A program made the position numbers and the translations under genes. From the NCBI RefSeq assembly GCF_023278565.1, contig NC_064676.1, positions 62,001 through 126,000 of the forward strand: DNA of 64,000 bases, written 5' to 3'. Position 1 is the stretch's first letter. Every line of letters starts with the position of its first letter. A model generated the notes under the pieces. That model searched no databases. It saw only the letters and a list, made by a program, of their open reading frames with translations, and was not told the DNA's origin. This DNA is from Colletotrichum lupini. Lineage: Eukaryota > Ascomycota > Sordariomycetes > Glomerellales > Glomerellaceae. Below, piece by piece: positions 36,850 through 49,436 of the stretch.

Positions 36850-38924
36850 GGTGTTGTTGTCGAAATAGAAAATGAGAAAGACAAGGGTATCTCTGTGAGT
36901 ACGAAAGTCTATTGGTCAAGTTGATGACGCTGAGAGTCGATCAGGTATGTCGAGGTAGTTGGATAAGAAAATCTGAAAGAGGTGGAAAATGCAAATGATC
37001 AACAGCAGCAATGGCAGAAGGCTTGGACGTCAGGCTCAAGAAGCTTTGTGAACCAGCTGGCGTACAAATAAGCGTATCGAATGCACCCTGTCTATTGTGT
37101 CAAGTCTTTGAAGGCTAAGGTAGACACTCCGCATGATGTAGCCCACCGGCCGGCAGCGTTGCCATTAGCGTCCTCAACGTGCCCTCCGCGGAGGAAAATT
37201 TGTAATCCGCGACGGTCTGCCAGCATTAGCAGCAAGGGGTTTGAATCAGAATAGGGCATGCAGGGCTCACCTAAAGAGGGTTGTAACAAGCCCTGTGGAG
37301 CAGATCAAATCTCATCTGCTCCGTGGGAAACATTTATGACCAACGCTGAGAGTGAAAGAGTCGATGGGACCCCTATCTTGAGGGGGGAGGAAACCCCACG
37401 CATAGTTTGCTATGATGACATACGAGCCCAACATTATTTTCCAGCCAACGAGGACTTGCATGTGCATTCGTTCCGGCAACTCATACAAGCGTCCATTATT
37501 AATCCCCAAACGGCCAAGCTCCCTTTTTTTCACCACAGACGGAATCCAAATTCCTCTGGGGGTGGGGCCGGGTTTGCTTTCGACTTTCGCCGTGGCGTCT
37601 CTAGCGTGGTGGCGGATCCCGCACCCAGTATTACACAGCATGCTGTTCGTGCCGTTGTTTGAAGCACGACACGGATTTTAGGAGGGATGGCGATCTCCAT
37701 GACTCAATTGACTTTCCAACTCGGCCACTGGCCGTTAGGATCTGTCTTCTTCTCTCTGTTATAACCGTTGTTTCCCTGGTTTTGGTGTTGTTTCATTGCA
37801 AATATAACTACCCGAGCGTCGTTGCCGCTCCATGTTACAATATGTAATGCAGATACCTTTTTTTGCACCAACATTTTTCGTAAGAGCTGATGACTAGATC
37901 TACTCTTGACACCGAAGTACTTGAAGAGGTCTCTGGTTTGATAAACAAACTCCGAACGAACAGACAGCTTTCAGAATTCGTTGCCGTCCAGACTAATAAC
38001 TCGACACGATCCACTCAACTGCAGCTTGCTGACGCGCCCCACATGTTGCGGTCCAAGCTGATCGACGAGCCGAGAACGTGTCGTGCTTGTGCCGCAGCAC
38101 AGGGCAGCTGGCAGGAAATTTTACGCATATCTCGTATCTTATGAGGAGGCACCAATGATAAAAAGAGAATGAACGACTGGAGGCGCCTTGACAGGCGGTG
38201 TGAAGCAGAGTCTTGGATGTGCGTGGTTTCACTGATTCTCGTCTGCATCTCGAAATCTTCCTAGATTCCCTCGATTGAGTTCAACGACCCCTCACTATCA
38301 TTTCAGCCAGAGTTTTGGGAAATTCTGCCGATACTCCGCGCCTAGGTTGCCATTCTAGGATATGGCTTGTGAAAGCTCCGATTCAAAGTGAAGTCGAGAT
38401 GCATCCGCCTTTTGATTGTCTTCCGGCTGACCAGCGACGCGTGCTATCAACGCATACATGCATGCAGGCAGGTAGCACAACAGAGGGCCGCTGTGACTCA
38501 TTCAACTTTGGTTGCAGCACAGGAACCAAGGGAGGATCGCAGACAAGATTGGTGACAACACCGGGAACCCTGGTAACCTGGAGATAAGCGGAATGCGGTT
38601 AAGTTGCTAAAGTCCGGTGAGCCGGCCCCACTCTTCGGGGACAAGTCCGGAGCTGAGCACGGCTGACGTTCGGCAGATCTCCGGGAAGCTGGAGGGAAGA
38701 ATTTCTTCATATGCTAGGCTCTCTTCTTCTTCTGGGATAGCGTTAATACTGAGCAAAGTTTGAACTCCAGTGTAGTTGACGCCGAATTTCCTTTATCCAA
38801 GAATTTGAGAGATCTCATCAAACCAACCGTTCGTCCGCAAGTGGGCTTCATTGTTCATCTGAGTCAAATACCTGGTAGCTGCTCAATGGTCAAGGGATTG
38901 GTGTTTTAACGCCGTTATCAAAAC
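36850..38924. other. Promoter region of ABC transporter and gene-free sequence
   Basis: About 2 kb. The first 500 bases are the ABC gene promoter and leader. Frames at 37258-37662 and 38315-38587 on the plus strand match no known family. The rest is the 3' side of the DUF4291 gene. Confidence 0.5.
37185..37192. promoter_or_regulatory. PDRE-like palindrome TCCGCGGA upstream of ABC transporter
   Basis: A perfect TCCGCGGA palindrome sits 336-343 bp before the ABC transporter ATG. This is the sequence of the yeast pleiotropic drug response element bound by the Zn2Cys6 factors Pdr1/Pdr3 at PDR ABC genes. An everted CGG pair is also the general form of Zn2Cys6 sites. Filamentous fungi use other regulators, so function is inferred. 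Confidence 0.4.
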
Positions 38925-39575
38925 CTAATTACTTTCAAGGAAGGAATCTATTCCCAAGATATCTCCAACGTCTTCGGGGACTGAGAATTCCTTCTCAGTG
39001 GGAACCAGGCCTAACGCCAACAGCTCATCATCACCGACATCAGGCCGCTCGTCCAAGACTCTTTTCAACTCCCGCGCTCTGGCCGTCACATCTTCGATGC
39101 CGATAATTCCTTCAGCAACCCAAGCTCCACAGATACCAGCAGAGATCCCAATTTGAATGCTCCGATACGGAAGCTTCTCCAATCGCACATTGCGTTCCGG
39201 ATCCCACTGAACGCGCACCCGTCCATCGCCCTTATCCATATCGTCGCCGTGTGTAAGGACACTATGGCGAAGGAGGCCAATGAAACCGGCGTGGGTCATT
39301 TTGATCGCCAAGATGCGCTCCTGGCCGCGATCTTTGTATGAATAACCTGCGCGGTACAGCATCCATGCCCAGCTTGGTTTGATCCAGGTCATGCGGGTGA
39401 GTTTGAAGTTTGGGGATGCGTCGAGTTTCTGAGCAGTGACAGCTGCCTCTGCGATGGCGGCGTTGTATGCTTGGTAGATAGTGATGGTCTCATCGTCGAA
39501 GTGGGCCCTAATCTGTCTGAAGGGCGTTGTCTCCGAAGCTTGGCCTTTGCTTGGTTGATGAGTGGTTGGAGCCAT
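38925..39575 (-). CDS. DUF4291 domain protein
   Basis: A single exon of 216 aa. It carries the full set of DUF4291 marks: PFRQIRAHFDDETITIYQAY near residue 20, RMTWIKPSWAWMLYRAGY, QERILAIKM..GFIGLLRHSVL, VRVQWDPERN and LPYRSIQIGI. The family occurs widely in fungi and bacteria and has no assigned biochemical role that I can state. The start is the first in-frame ATG (39575); the frame is open further upstream to about 39749 but without an ATG. It is tandem with the receptor gene (252 bp between them). Confidence 0.9.
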   Translation of the reverse strand: MAPTTHQPSKGQASETTPFRQIRAHFDDETITIYQAYNAAIAEAAVTAQKLDASPNFKLTRMTWIKPSWAWMLYRAGYSYKDRGQERILAIKMTHAGFIGLLRHSVLTHGDDMDKGDGRVRVQWDPERNVRLEKLPYRSIQIGISAGICGAWVAEGIIGIEDVTARARELKRVLDERPDVGDDELLALGLVPTEKEFSVPEDVGDILGIDSFLESN

Positions 39576-39827
39576 CTTCAACTCACTTGATGATGACAGA
39601 TGTGTTGCATATGGATGATGAGGGAGCAATCCAGAGCCAACACCGGTTGAGATGTCGACGGAGAGACAGCAGCTTTTCTGGTCTTCAGCCCAAGTAACAG
39701 GTTCACCGCCACGACGCCACAACGCAGCCAGTGAGTCACGCCGATCCAAGAAGCATCAATCTCGTCAGCGACCACGTTTCTCGAAATCGAACTCAGCAGG
39801 GTGAGCGCGACGAACAACTTGAGCACT

Positions 39828-41343
39828 TCATCTGTAGGAGTCTATGCTCTGCTGCACGCGCTCTCCAACGCTCTCATCAGATGGCATCGAGTTTAACGTC
39901 CGATTAGCGTACTTCTTATTCTTCGCAGGGTCCACCTCTTCAACAAAGATCCGAGTGACAGTCTCCATCTGGATGCCCTTCAGGCCAGACACATCCCGGT
40001 CGTGCAACGACGTCTGGCTCTCGCTACGGTCGTGGCTGGCCTCTGAGCCAAGCCTGGCGCGGCGCGAGGGTCTGCGAAATACGCTTGGTTTCCTGTTATG
40101 CGAGTCGTCTTTCGAAGCACCACCCTCAATCCAGACCCTGTGGCCGTACTGTTGGCCCAGGGGCGTGAAGTTGAACGTGTCTAGGCCGACGTTTTGCTCG
40201 TCGACGGGCGCGTCGAAGAGAATGCCGCTACGCGTGCTCGAGAAGATGAGGACGTCGATCCATCCATTGGAGGTGATCATGCAGCCGGCGAAGATGAGGT
40301 ACTCTGCCGAGAGCTTGATACCCCCGCTGCTGAGGATAGGTCCCAGGGCCAGCGGCGCTGTGCATAGGAGGAAGACAATGGGGTAGAAGAGGAAGAGGAT
40401 ACGCTTGTGGACCTCTGTCTTTTGGTTGTGCTGCGACATGACGTTCGGTAAGGTCGTGGGACTCAGTACGCCGTCGCATGAGGCTTCTTCGGCAGCAGCG
40501 GCTGCCTTTCTGGCGCTTCGGAATGCCTTGTCTGCCCGGTGAACGTGGATGAAGACCAAGACATACGATACGGTTCCCGTAATGATCAGAGTGAGCATCC
40601 AGGCATAGTGCAAGTACATCCGCATAGCCTCATATTCTGAGTTGATCCAACACTGTGAAGATTGAAGTAAGCATATGATTTACGACAAGCTCGAGCCGGA
40701 GAGATGGCCTTACCCAGGTGATGTCGCGGACATAGAAACCACCTTTACCAGCGCCGTTGTTGGTGATGATCACCCCAAGTACAGACATAAACAAAACAAA
40801 GAACCACAAAAGAAAGATGGTGCTGTAGAAGGCCTTGCACGAGATCTTGAGACCTCTGACAAGGGTGAGATAGGTGTGTACTGCGATAAACGCCACAAAG
40901 GCGGTAGACGCCAGGTCACCCGAAGAGATGAACCATCCCTGGGCCCAGCACGCGGCCGAGTCGTCGGTAATCTTATCCTCCACCAACCAGACAACGTCGA
41001 GAAAGAAGGCGCAGGCCTGGATGGCATCGGCGAAGAGCACGTTGAGTAGGAGAATGAGGAATTGATTCGGGACTCTCGATCCCTTCGTCTGTCCGTTTGC
41101 GTTATACTGAGCCTCGAGTTCGTGAGGTAGACCGGCGATGACTGGAACCTGTGTGGTGATGGCAGACAGTTGTTGTTCCTTCTTTGGGCTCGTCCTTCGA
41201 TACCAACATACGAGTCTGCCAATTAGGTATACCAGGAGTGTGAAGGAAGTGACGAGAGAGAAAAAAGAGAGCGTAACAACGGCTTTGAGCCCATGTCGAA
41301 GAACCGTCGGGAGCGGCGAGAGAGTGTGTGTTCGTGTGTACAT
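39828..41343 (-). CDS. Fungal seven-transmembrane G protein-coupled receptor (cAMP-receptor-like/Git3-like)
   Basis: Exons 41343-40714 and 40652-39828 (61-nt intron, GTAAGG...ACAG) give 484 aa. Hydrophobic segments at about 20-46, 95-120, 138-160, 172-194, 222-247, 294-316 and 325-348 fit seven helices. The splice joins ITW to CWINSEYEA, a motif common before TM5 in cAMP-receptor-like fungal GPCRs. Cys132 and Cys211 could form the usual extracellular disulfide. Loops between TM1-TM2 and TM5-TM6 are long and basic, and the tail (349-484) is Ser/Arg-rich and probably phosphorylated. It should act in the plasma membrane through a heterotrimeric G protein; the ligand is unknown. The exact GPCR class is my inference. 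Confidence 0.85.
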
Positions 41344-42027
41344 GATTGCGGATAGTTACCGGTTATTGGGATGATTATGAGATTATCATGACCGTCGTGC
41401 CTGCCGACTTTGCCCGTTGAACCCAGGTTGTTCCTCCGCCAAAAGACAAGTCAAAAAGAAAGGCTACGGTGGTCTATGAGCCATCGTGGAATGTTCACTC
41501 TTGGCTTGGCTTCTTTACTTGTACAAGCGAGCGGTAAACGCTAGTAGACCAATGTCCGGCATGAGATGTCCGACGTCCGCGGGGTAACGCCTCCCTGGGG
41601 AGCCTTGAAGCCCAACGGGCGCAACGTTCTTAGCTTGCGGGATGGCGTCCGGGAAGGCCAGGAGAACCATGCCTCTCTTCATCTGTCAAGATGCCATATG
41701 GCAGCTCACCCCATGCCTGGTTTGGCTAAGCCTCTGCCGATGAGTGAGAACTCTAAAATCAGTTGACGAGTGAGGTTGCTCATGCCAAGGTGAAGTTGAC
41801 GAAGAGACCCTGCCAAGCTAAGAAACAGTGTAGAGAACGCCGCGCTTGGGGTCTAAAACGGCCAGGGATCCGGATCGTTCGGCGTTCGGCCGAGCAGCCT
41901 AATTCGTCCATTTACCCCCCTCTCCCGAACTCATACCACCTATCCACAGTAACCACAGACATCGGCATTGTGCCTGCAGGCCATCCCACCCATGCCTTCG
42001 TGCCGTGGGGGGCAAGGGATAGAAGAG
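41344..42027. other. Promoter side of receptor gene up to transposon junction
   Basis: GC-normal, no supported gene. It ends in AAGAG (42023-42027), left target duplication of the following element. Confidence 0.6.
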
Positions 42028-42204
42028 TGTCACGAGTTATGGCACGCAGCAATGGGCATACGGAGTGTGGTAAAAGTGGCTTAACTATTAAAGTAGAAAT
42101 AGACAAAAGGAAAAGGTCTATATACACGATATCTAAAATAAATACGTAATTTAGTACGTAATAGGTACTTTATAAAATGCAATTACTATTCTTATTACGT
42201 AATA
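42028..42204 (-). repeat. 3' LTR of the AT-rich element
   Basis: 177 bp. The outer left part keeps TGTCACGAG..GGCACGCAGCAATGGG, the un-RIPed version, while the inner right end is RIPed (CGTAATA for CGTGACA). Confidence 0.88.
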
Positions 42205-45200
42205 TACCCCCTAATTACTACTATTAAGGAGCTATTATACTTAAAATAGAATCTCTAAATACTTTTATAAAAGCTTAATTTAGTTAAATATAAATAAATA
42301 AAAAATAAGTATAAGGGATACGTATTTTTTAAACTACGTTTATTATAAATATATCCTTTTATTTAAAATAAATAGAATCCTAACTTAGAATAGTACGTAT
42401 TTTATTACTTTTAATATATAAATTATTAAGAGCAAGGCTATTTAGCTACTTTATATATATTTAAATTTTTATAGTATTACTTAGTTATTATTTTTTTTCT
42501 TCTTTTTAACTTCTTATAATTATTATAAATACCCCCGTTTATTACGCGCGCGCGCTTATATGATTAAATTATTTACTAATTTTATTTTAAATATAAATAT
42601 TTAATATATTTAAAAATAATAATAAGTTTTATATAATTTTTATAATACTTTATATATATATATTATATAGTTTATTAAGAGTTTAGATAAGTAATAATAC
42701 TAACGAGCCCTTTTAAGTCGTTATTCCCCTTTATAACTTCTTATTTACTTATTAAAGCTTAGTTACTAAGCTTTCTCTCCCTAGTTAAGAGGATATTAAA
42801 ACTATTAATTAAAACGCTAAGGATGTTATTAAGTTTAAAGCTCTTTTTAATAGTTATAATAAGGGTAATAATAAAATAAATAATAATAATAAGAGCTTTA
42901 ATAAGCTTTTATTTATCCCCCCCTTAAAATTTAAAAATAAAAATAAAATTAATTTAAATAATAAGCTTTTTAAAAAGGGTATATTATATATTTATTATTT
43001 TAAAAGTTTATATTTAATATTATTTTAGGGTTTAAAAAACGTAAAACTAGCTCTTTTTAAAAAAGTAATAAACAATAAAAAATAACGCTAAGAGACTAAG
43101 GTACTTTTTATAATAAGTATAGTTCTTTTTACTATTTTAAGCTTATTTAACGTATACTTAATCCTTAAAAAGCTTAAAAAAGAGGCTCTTAAGGAATAGG
43201 AGATCTAGTACTTACCCTATTTTAAAATAGCCCTTTAGTATACCGACCTTAAGGATAATAATTATTATTTTATAAAAAGTAGTAGCTAGTATACGTACTA
43301 CTTTAATAGCCATTTAGCTAAAAAGTATATTAATATATTAATTATTTTATAGTTAATAACCTAGGCCCTTATTAAAATTATTATAAATAGCGCTCCCTTT
43401 TTTTATAAATATATTATCCTTTTTTATTATTAAAAAGCGCACTTTTAACTATAGTTTTAATAAAATATTACTAAGCTTTATAATATTATTTACTAAATAT
43501 ATAATAATTAAAAAATATATAAGAACTATATTAGCTTTTATATAAAGGACTTTTTTAATACGTACCCCCGGTCCTTTTTTATATTTATTATAATTATTTA
43601 TAACTAACCTCTTATTATATTACCTACTTTTATACCCTAGGTCGTTAATTTAATAATTATTTTAATTCCCACGCCCCCTATTACTCCTATTGCTCCTAGT
43701 TTCGTAAATTTTAAAATATATAAGACGCGTTTCTTAGTACGCATACTAACCTTCCTCTTTAATAATACTATACTCTTAGTAATTAATTATTTTTAACTAT
43801 TTTAGTTATTTATAATAGCCTTTTACGTATTATAAAGGTTAAGAAGTATATAAAAATATTTAAATTTAACTTATAAAAGGTTTTTAATAAGTTTATTTAT
43901 TAGTATATGTTTTATTAATATATAAATAACCTCGAAGCTATTTTTAATATACTCTTATTTTAGCTATATATTTTATATATTAATATAATAAAGTTAAATA
44001 ATTATTCTTTCTCCTTCCCTTATAATAAGTTAAATCGTCTATTAATTATCGTAATTAACTAATTATACTTCTCCTAAGTTAAGAGTAATATCTTTAAAAA
44101 AGTACTTTAAAACTATAGTCTCTTTTATAGTTTTTTTAAAATAAAAAAGCTTAGTTTTAATAATTAACGTTATAACTATTACTTAATATACTAATTTTTA
44201 TTAAATTAGGCTATTAAAAAGGAATATTATATATCCTTAAAATAATCGTTATATTACCTCGTTATTTATAAAGCTAGTATTTCTAGTTAAAAGTAATAAT
44301 TACGTACTTAGTATATTACTATAATAAAATATAAAATATCTTATTATATAAAAATATTAGATATAATAGTTAATTACTTTAATATAAGTTATACTTAGGT
44401 TAGTTAAGAACTATAATAATTATAAATAAATAAAAGTAACGTTTAGTTTAATTATAATAATTATATAAAGTATACTCCTAACCTTTTCTTAGTAGCTCTT
44501 TATTTCCTTTTTTATTACTTACTCCTTATTTAGTTTAAACTTCTTTTAAAAAAAAGGGGTAGCTAAATATAGTAAATTTATAAAGTTAAAACGTTTAGTA
44601 ACTCGCTTAATATATACGTCGTAAATAAAGTAAACTTTACGAGTAGTACGGTTTTATAAAATCCGTATTTTAAAAAAGTAATTAATTAGTCTATTCTTTT
44701 TAAAGTTAATATATTCTTTTATATTATTAACGATCCCCTAAGCCGCTTTTTAATTATTTTAATAATATAAAATAATAAAGTTATTAATATAAAATACTAA
44801 TATTACTTTTTTATTTATAGTTTAGTAAATATAAATCTTTTCGTAATTATATATTATATTTATATTATAAAATATAGAAGTAAAAGTTTAGAACTAAAGA
44901 ATTAATAAGTCTTAGAGGCTATAGAGAGCGTATTAGAGCTTATTTACTTTATTAATAACCTTATATCCCTCTAGGAGTTTAATAATTATTAGCTTATTAT
45001 TCTTAAGAAGCGTATTAAGGAATACGTTAATAGTAATATATTAATTTATTTTAAGGTTAAATTAAGTAGTTATTATTATTATAAGCTTAAAAGCTTTTAT
45101 AACGAGTATTAAAACGTACGTATTTTATAAGGGGTTAAGTAGTTATATATCCCCCTTTATATATATACGTACTTTTACCTCGCTAACCTCGTTATTAATA

Positions 45201-48200
45201 TTATATTTATAAGTATATACTTATTTTAATAAAAGTAAGATCTTTTATTTAAAATTACGGTCGACCTCTTTTTATATATTAATATTCCTTAGCTTTTTTA
45301 TTTCTATATTTATAATATCTTTAAGTAGTTTTTATAATTATAATAAGAAATATTTAATATTACTAAACTTCTTTAGTAAGCTTTAGAAATTAATTTTAAT
45401 AAGTCGTAGTTTTTAAACTCCTTTAGAGCGCTCTAAATAAGTTTTATAAACTACTCTTTTTATTATTTAATAAAGTATTATATATCTTATACTACTTTTT
45501 TTTATAGCTTTTTATTAATTAAGTATAAAAGTAGAGAAAAAGTAGTTTTAGAAACGGTTATAATAATTACTATTTCTTATATTTAAATATAAAAATATTA
45601 CGAAAATATTATTATTAAAGCGTTATAAAGGTCTACGGGCCTAGTTTAAACGTCTAGGACCTAACGGAGCTTTACTTAGTACTTAATAAGGTAGTTTTTA
45701 TAAGCTTTATTTTTATATAATAATAAAGGTTTATTATAAAAGTTCTTTATTAACGTTAACTTTAATATTAAGAATTACTTTTTTATAATTAGTACCTCGT
45801 TTACTACGTATTTTAGCGTTTTATTAAGAGCTATTAAGAATTAAAAACTCGAGAACCTTTATAATATATATAAATACTTATAAAGAGGACTATAAACTAC
45901 GTAAAGCCGTTTATAACTTAGTTACTATATCCCCTTTTTTACCCCTACCCCCAAGCTTATATAAAGGGGTTATTTTAAAAGTTAATAATAATAATAAAAC
46001 TATATTAACCTTTTTAACCTTATTTACCGTACCTTAGAGTACGTTTATTAATTACTTAGCGTTTTAAATAGTTAATAATTTAATAATAATACTATCCTTA
46101 ACTATAAAGTTATCTTAAATACTAATATTTTTAAAATTTAAATTTACTTCCCCGAGTACTTAAACTAACTTATTATTAATGTTAAAAAGTTCTTATATTT
46201 CTTAAATTATTAAATTTACTTACTTACTTATAATAGCTTATTCTTTATATATAGGATTATAAAAAACTTCTTTATTAAACCTAATATTTTTTATAATAAA
46301 TACTTACTTAAGCGCGGGTACCTAGACTTTATATAAGTTATATATTTTTAGTATATATTTAATTAAGTATCCTATATACCCGTAGGGAAGTACTTTAAAC
46401 TCCTTCTAATATATACCCTTTTTATAATCCCTATAAAAAGGGTATACTTAATAATTATATATATAAAGGTTACTAAAATACGGGATAACTAGTTTAGAAT
46501 CCCGTACTTAGTAACCCGTCTATTACTAATATTAATACCGCTTTTATTAGTTAATTTCTATTATAATAAGCAAATCTCCTTTATTAGCCTCCCTTAAGGT
46601 AATATTATAAATAAAAATTACTATTAATACTATTTTATTTTATAAATTCATAAGGAGGTTTATAAAAAGGCGTATTTTATAAACTTTAATAATTACGAGT
46701 TAACCTATTCTTTTAATATTACTTATAGGTTCTTTTATATATAAAAATAAAAGTTCTATTTTAATTCCTAGCTCGCTATACTACGTTTTATATATATATT
46801 TAACGTTTATAATTAAAAAAGCGGTCTTATTATTACTTCTAAAAAAGTAAATTAAAGTCCTTTTTTAATAATAAATCGCTACCTCGAGGCTTTATAATAT
46901 AAAAAGTACTTCCTCCTCTATTTTAATCTTTAAAAAGAACCCCCTAAGCTATTTACTATATTTATTAAAAGTTATAAATATATATTATTATTTACTAAGA
47001 AATAGTTCGAAATAAAAGAAATCCTAGTATATACGGTACTATAGCTATAAGGCTGTTCTCGAGGGTAGTCCTCTTAAAACTATTATTTTAGTATTAAATA
47101 ATATATATATTTTATACTTAACTTATAATAAAGGTTTAATACGTATACCTCAAGTCTTATATAATAATTAATAAAAAGTATTAGGTCCGAAATAACTTAT
47201 TTTAAAATACTAAAAGAGCGCACTATTAGACCTCTTATAGGTATATTAATATAAATAATAGAATTTTCTATAATTAACTAGTAATATAATACTAACTAAG
47301 CTCTATAAAATATACTTAAGGTTTATAAAAAAAGGATAAGATTAAAGGAGCTTATATTTAAAAAAGATTAGATTATTCTTTTAAATAAGCTACTTTTTAA
47401 TAGTACTTTTATAAAGCGTTCCTTATTATAAAATATAATTTAAACCGTAGTATTAAAGTATATTTCTATTTAGCAAAGTTTTTAAGATTATATTAATATA
47501 AAATCCCTTAATATAAGCGACGTTTTATAACTTTAAATTATAAGTTCCCTTTCCCTTAGGTCCGTTTAAAACGCCCTTTATAATACGAGTATTACGTATA
47601 GTAATAAGTAATATAATAGTTCTTAATTTAATATAGTCTTTATTACTTAATAATACATAACTCTTAGGTTTAAATAGGCTTTTATTATTAATTAAATATA
47701 TTACTCTATAGTTATTTATTACTATATTTTAAAAAAGGGAGTAAGTACTATTTATAAAAATACTAAAAACTACGTTTATTTTTAAGTCCTAACTCTTTAT
47801 AAATATAATAACTACGTAGCCCTCGTCCTAGTTTATTAATAAGCTCGCTATAAGTTAGTTAAAAGATCTTTTTAAAAACCTAGGTTTTTTAAAAGTTCTA
47901 TTATTCTTTAACTAACTAGCTTTTTTAAGCTTCTTATAGAGTAATTTCTACTTATTTAATTTAATAATAGCGAGGACTTTTTTTATATAGCTCCTTAGTA
48001 TTCGTATTAATAACTTATTAATATTTCGGTTTATAAGTACTTATTTTAATTTTTAGTACGCTATAGGGTACTATAAGTATACGTAATTATAAGGGTATAT
48101 AATATTACCCTTATTATTTATATCGTTAACTAAGTTAAAGTGTTTAATAAAAATAAAATAAGCCCCTTTTTAACTTAAAAGTTATTTAGTATATATATCC

Positions 48201-49242
48201 TAAATTACTAAATTAAATATATACGTAATCTCCTCGAGGGTCCTTATATACGTTTTAAAAACTATTAATTTATTAAAAGTCTTATATACATATTAACTTT
48301 ATATAAAATTAAGTTTAGACTTAACTATAATTAAGAAATTAAATATAGTAATCTTTTTATTAATTTCTAAAATATTATACGTTTTAACTTAAAAATAAGT
48401 AAACTATTATTCTTTATACTAATATTAGAGGTTAATTCTAATCCTCGCTTTATTAAAAACTTATTAATATTCCTCTCGAACCGTATTCCTTATTACTAGT
48501 TCGGGGGGCATAAATTCCTATTTTAAATATTTAATAATTCGCTATATACTAAACTTAGCGCCGTTCTTAGTAGCTTTTTAAAATACGTATTTATATAGTA
48601 TAATATTAACTAATTTTATTAGTTATTAAGTAAGGATTTTAATATATATATTAATAATATTATATTTATAAGCTATAAGTTATTTATATTTAGTATCGAG
48701 CTCTTATTATTTTTAAATATTTTTAAGTATATAAATCCTTTTTATAAGTATAGTATAAAGATAGATTTATTTATATAAAATAAGTAATATAACTAGTTTT
48801 ATAAAAAGAAACCTAGCTTAGTTTTATAAGTTACTTATACTTAAAAAAGTTAAAAAGTTCGTATTAAGAGTTATATTTAAAAGCTATTAATAAAGGATTT
48901 TTTAGTTTTTTTAGTTATTTTTAAATACTTTATAACGGGCTTAATAAGCTCGTAGTTCTTTTTTATTATAAATTATAATTAATTATTTAAATTCTAAGGG
49001 TAAAATAAGTATTATAGAGGGGTTAAGGAATACGTTAAAATTTAAAGCGTTCAAATCGACGTATTTTTAAACCCTAATACCCTTATTTATAGCGCAAAGT
49101 ACGTTAAACTATTTAATTTAATTATCGTAGTTTATTAATTTAGCTTAGGCTAAAGTAAATATAAATAAATTAGTTATTTTAAAAAGATTATAAGAATTAT
49201 ATTAATAAGTACGTTATTATAGTATAAGGTCTTAATTAAGAG

Positions 49243-49255
49243 CTAGGCTTATAAT
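49243..49255 (-). other. RIPed primer binding site (initiator Met half-tRNA type)
   Basis: Directly after the 5' LTR the minus strand reads ATTATAAGCCTAG. Undoing TpA to TpG/CpA changes gives a sequence like the GGTTATGAGCCCAG of the young copia element in this window, which is complementary to the anticodon stem-loop of initiator tRNA-Met. Confidence 0.5.
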
Positions 49256-49431
49256 TATTACGAGTTATAGTACGTAGTAATAGGTATATAGAGTATAATA
49301 AAAGTAGCTTAATTATTAAAATAGAAATAAATAATAAAAAAGGTCTATATATACGATATTTAAGATAGATACGTGATTTAGCACGTGACGGGTACTTTGT
49401 GAGGTGCGATTACTATCCCTGTTACGTGACA
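49256..49431 (-). repeat. 5' LTR of the AT-rich element
   Basis: 176 bp. The outer right half (GTGATTTAGCACGTGACGGG..GTTACGTGACA) is un-RIPed, while the inner left half is RIPed (TATTACGAG for TGTCACGAG). Confidence 0.88.
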
Positions 49432-49436
49432 AAGAG

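Larger units (their letters stand above)
42028..49431 (-). mobile_element. RIP-destroyed LTR retrotransposon, probably Ty1/copia, minus strand
   Basis: A 7404-bp element with LTRs 42028-42204 and 49256-49431 (about 177 bp) and a target duplication AAGAG (42023-42027, 49432-49436). LTR termini TGTCACG..CGTGACA are inverted repeats. The interior is the most AT-rich part of the window, and no frame survives. Three signs put it on the minus strand: a RIPed initiator-Met half-tRNA primer site next to the right LTR (49243-49255), a short purine run AGGGGG next to the left LTR, and a weak integrase-C-terminal-like relic near 46150-46450. The class is tentative; the LTR nature is not. Confidence 0.8.

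Noticed and set aside
39576..39749. N-terminal extension of the DUF4291 protein
   Set aside because: The frame is open but has no ATG upstream of 39575, and the family domain starts soon after that ATG.
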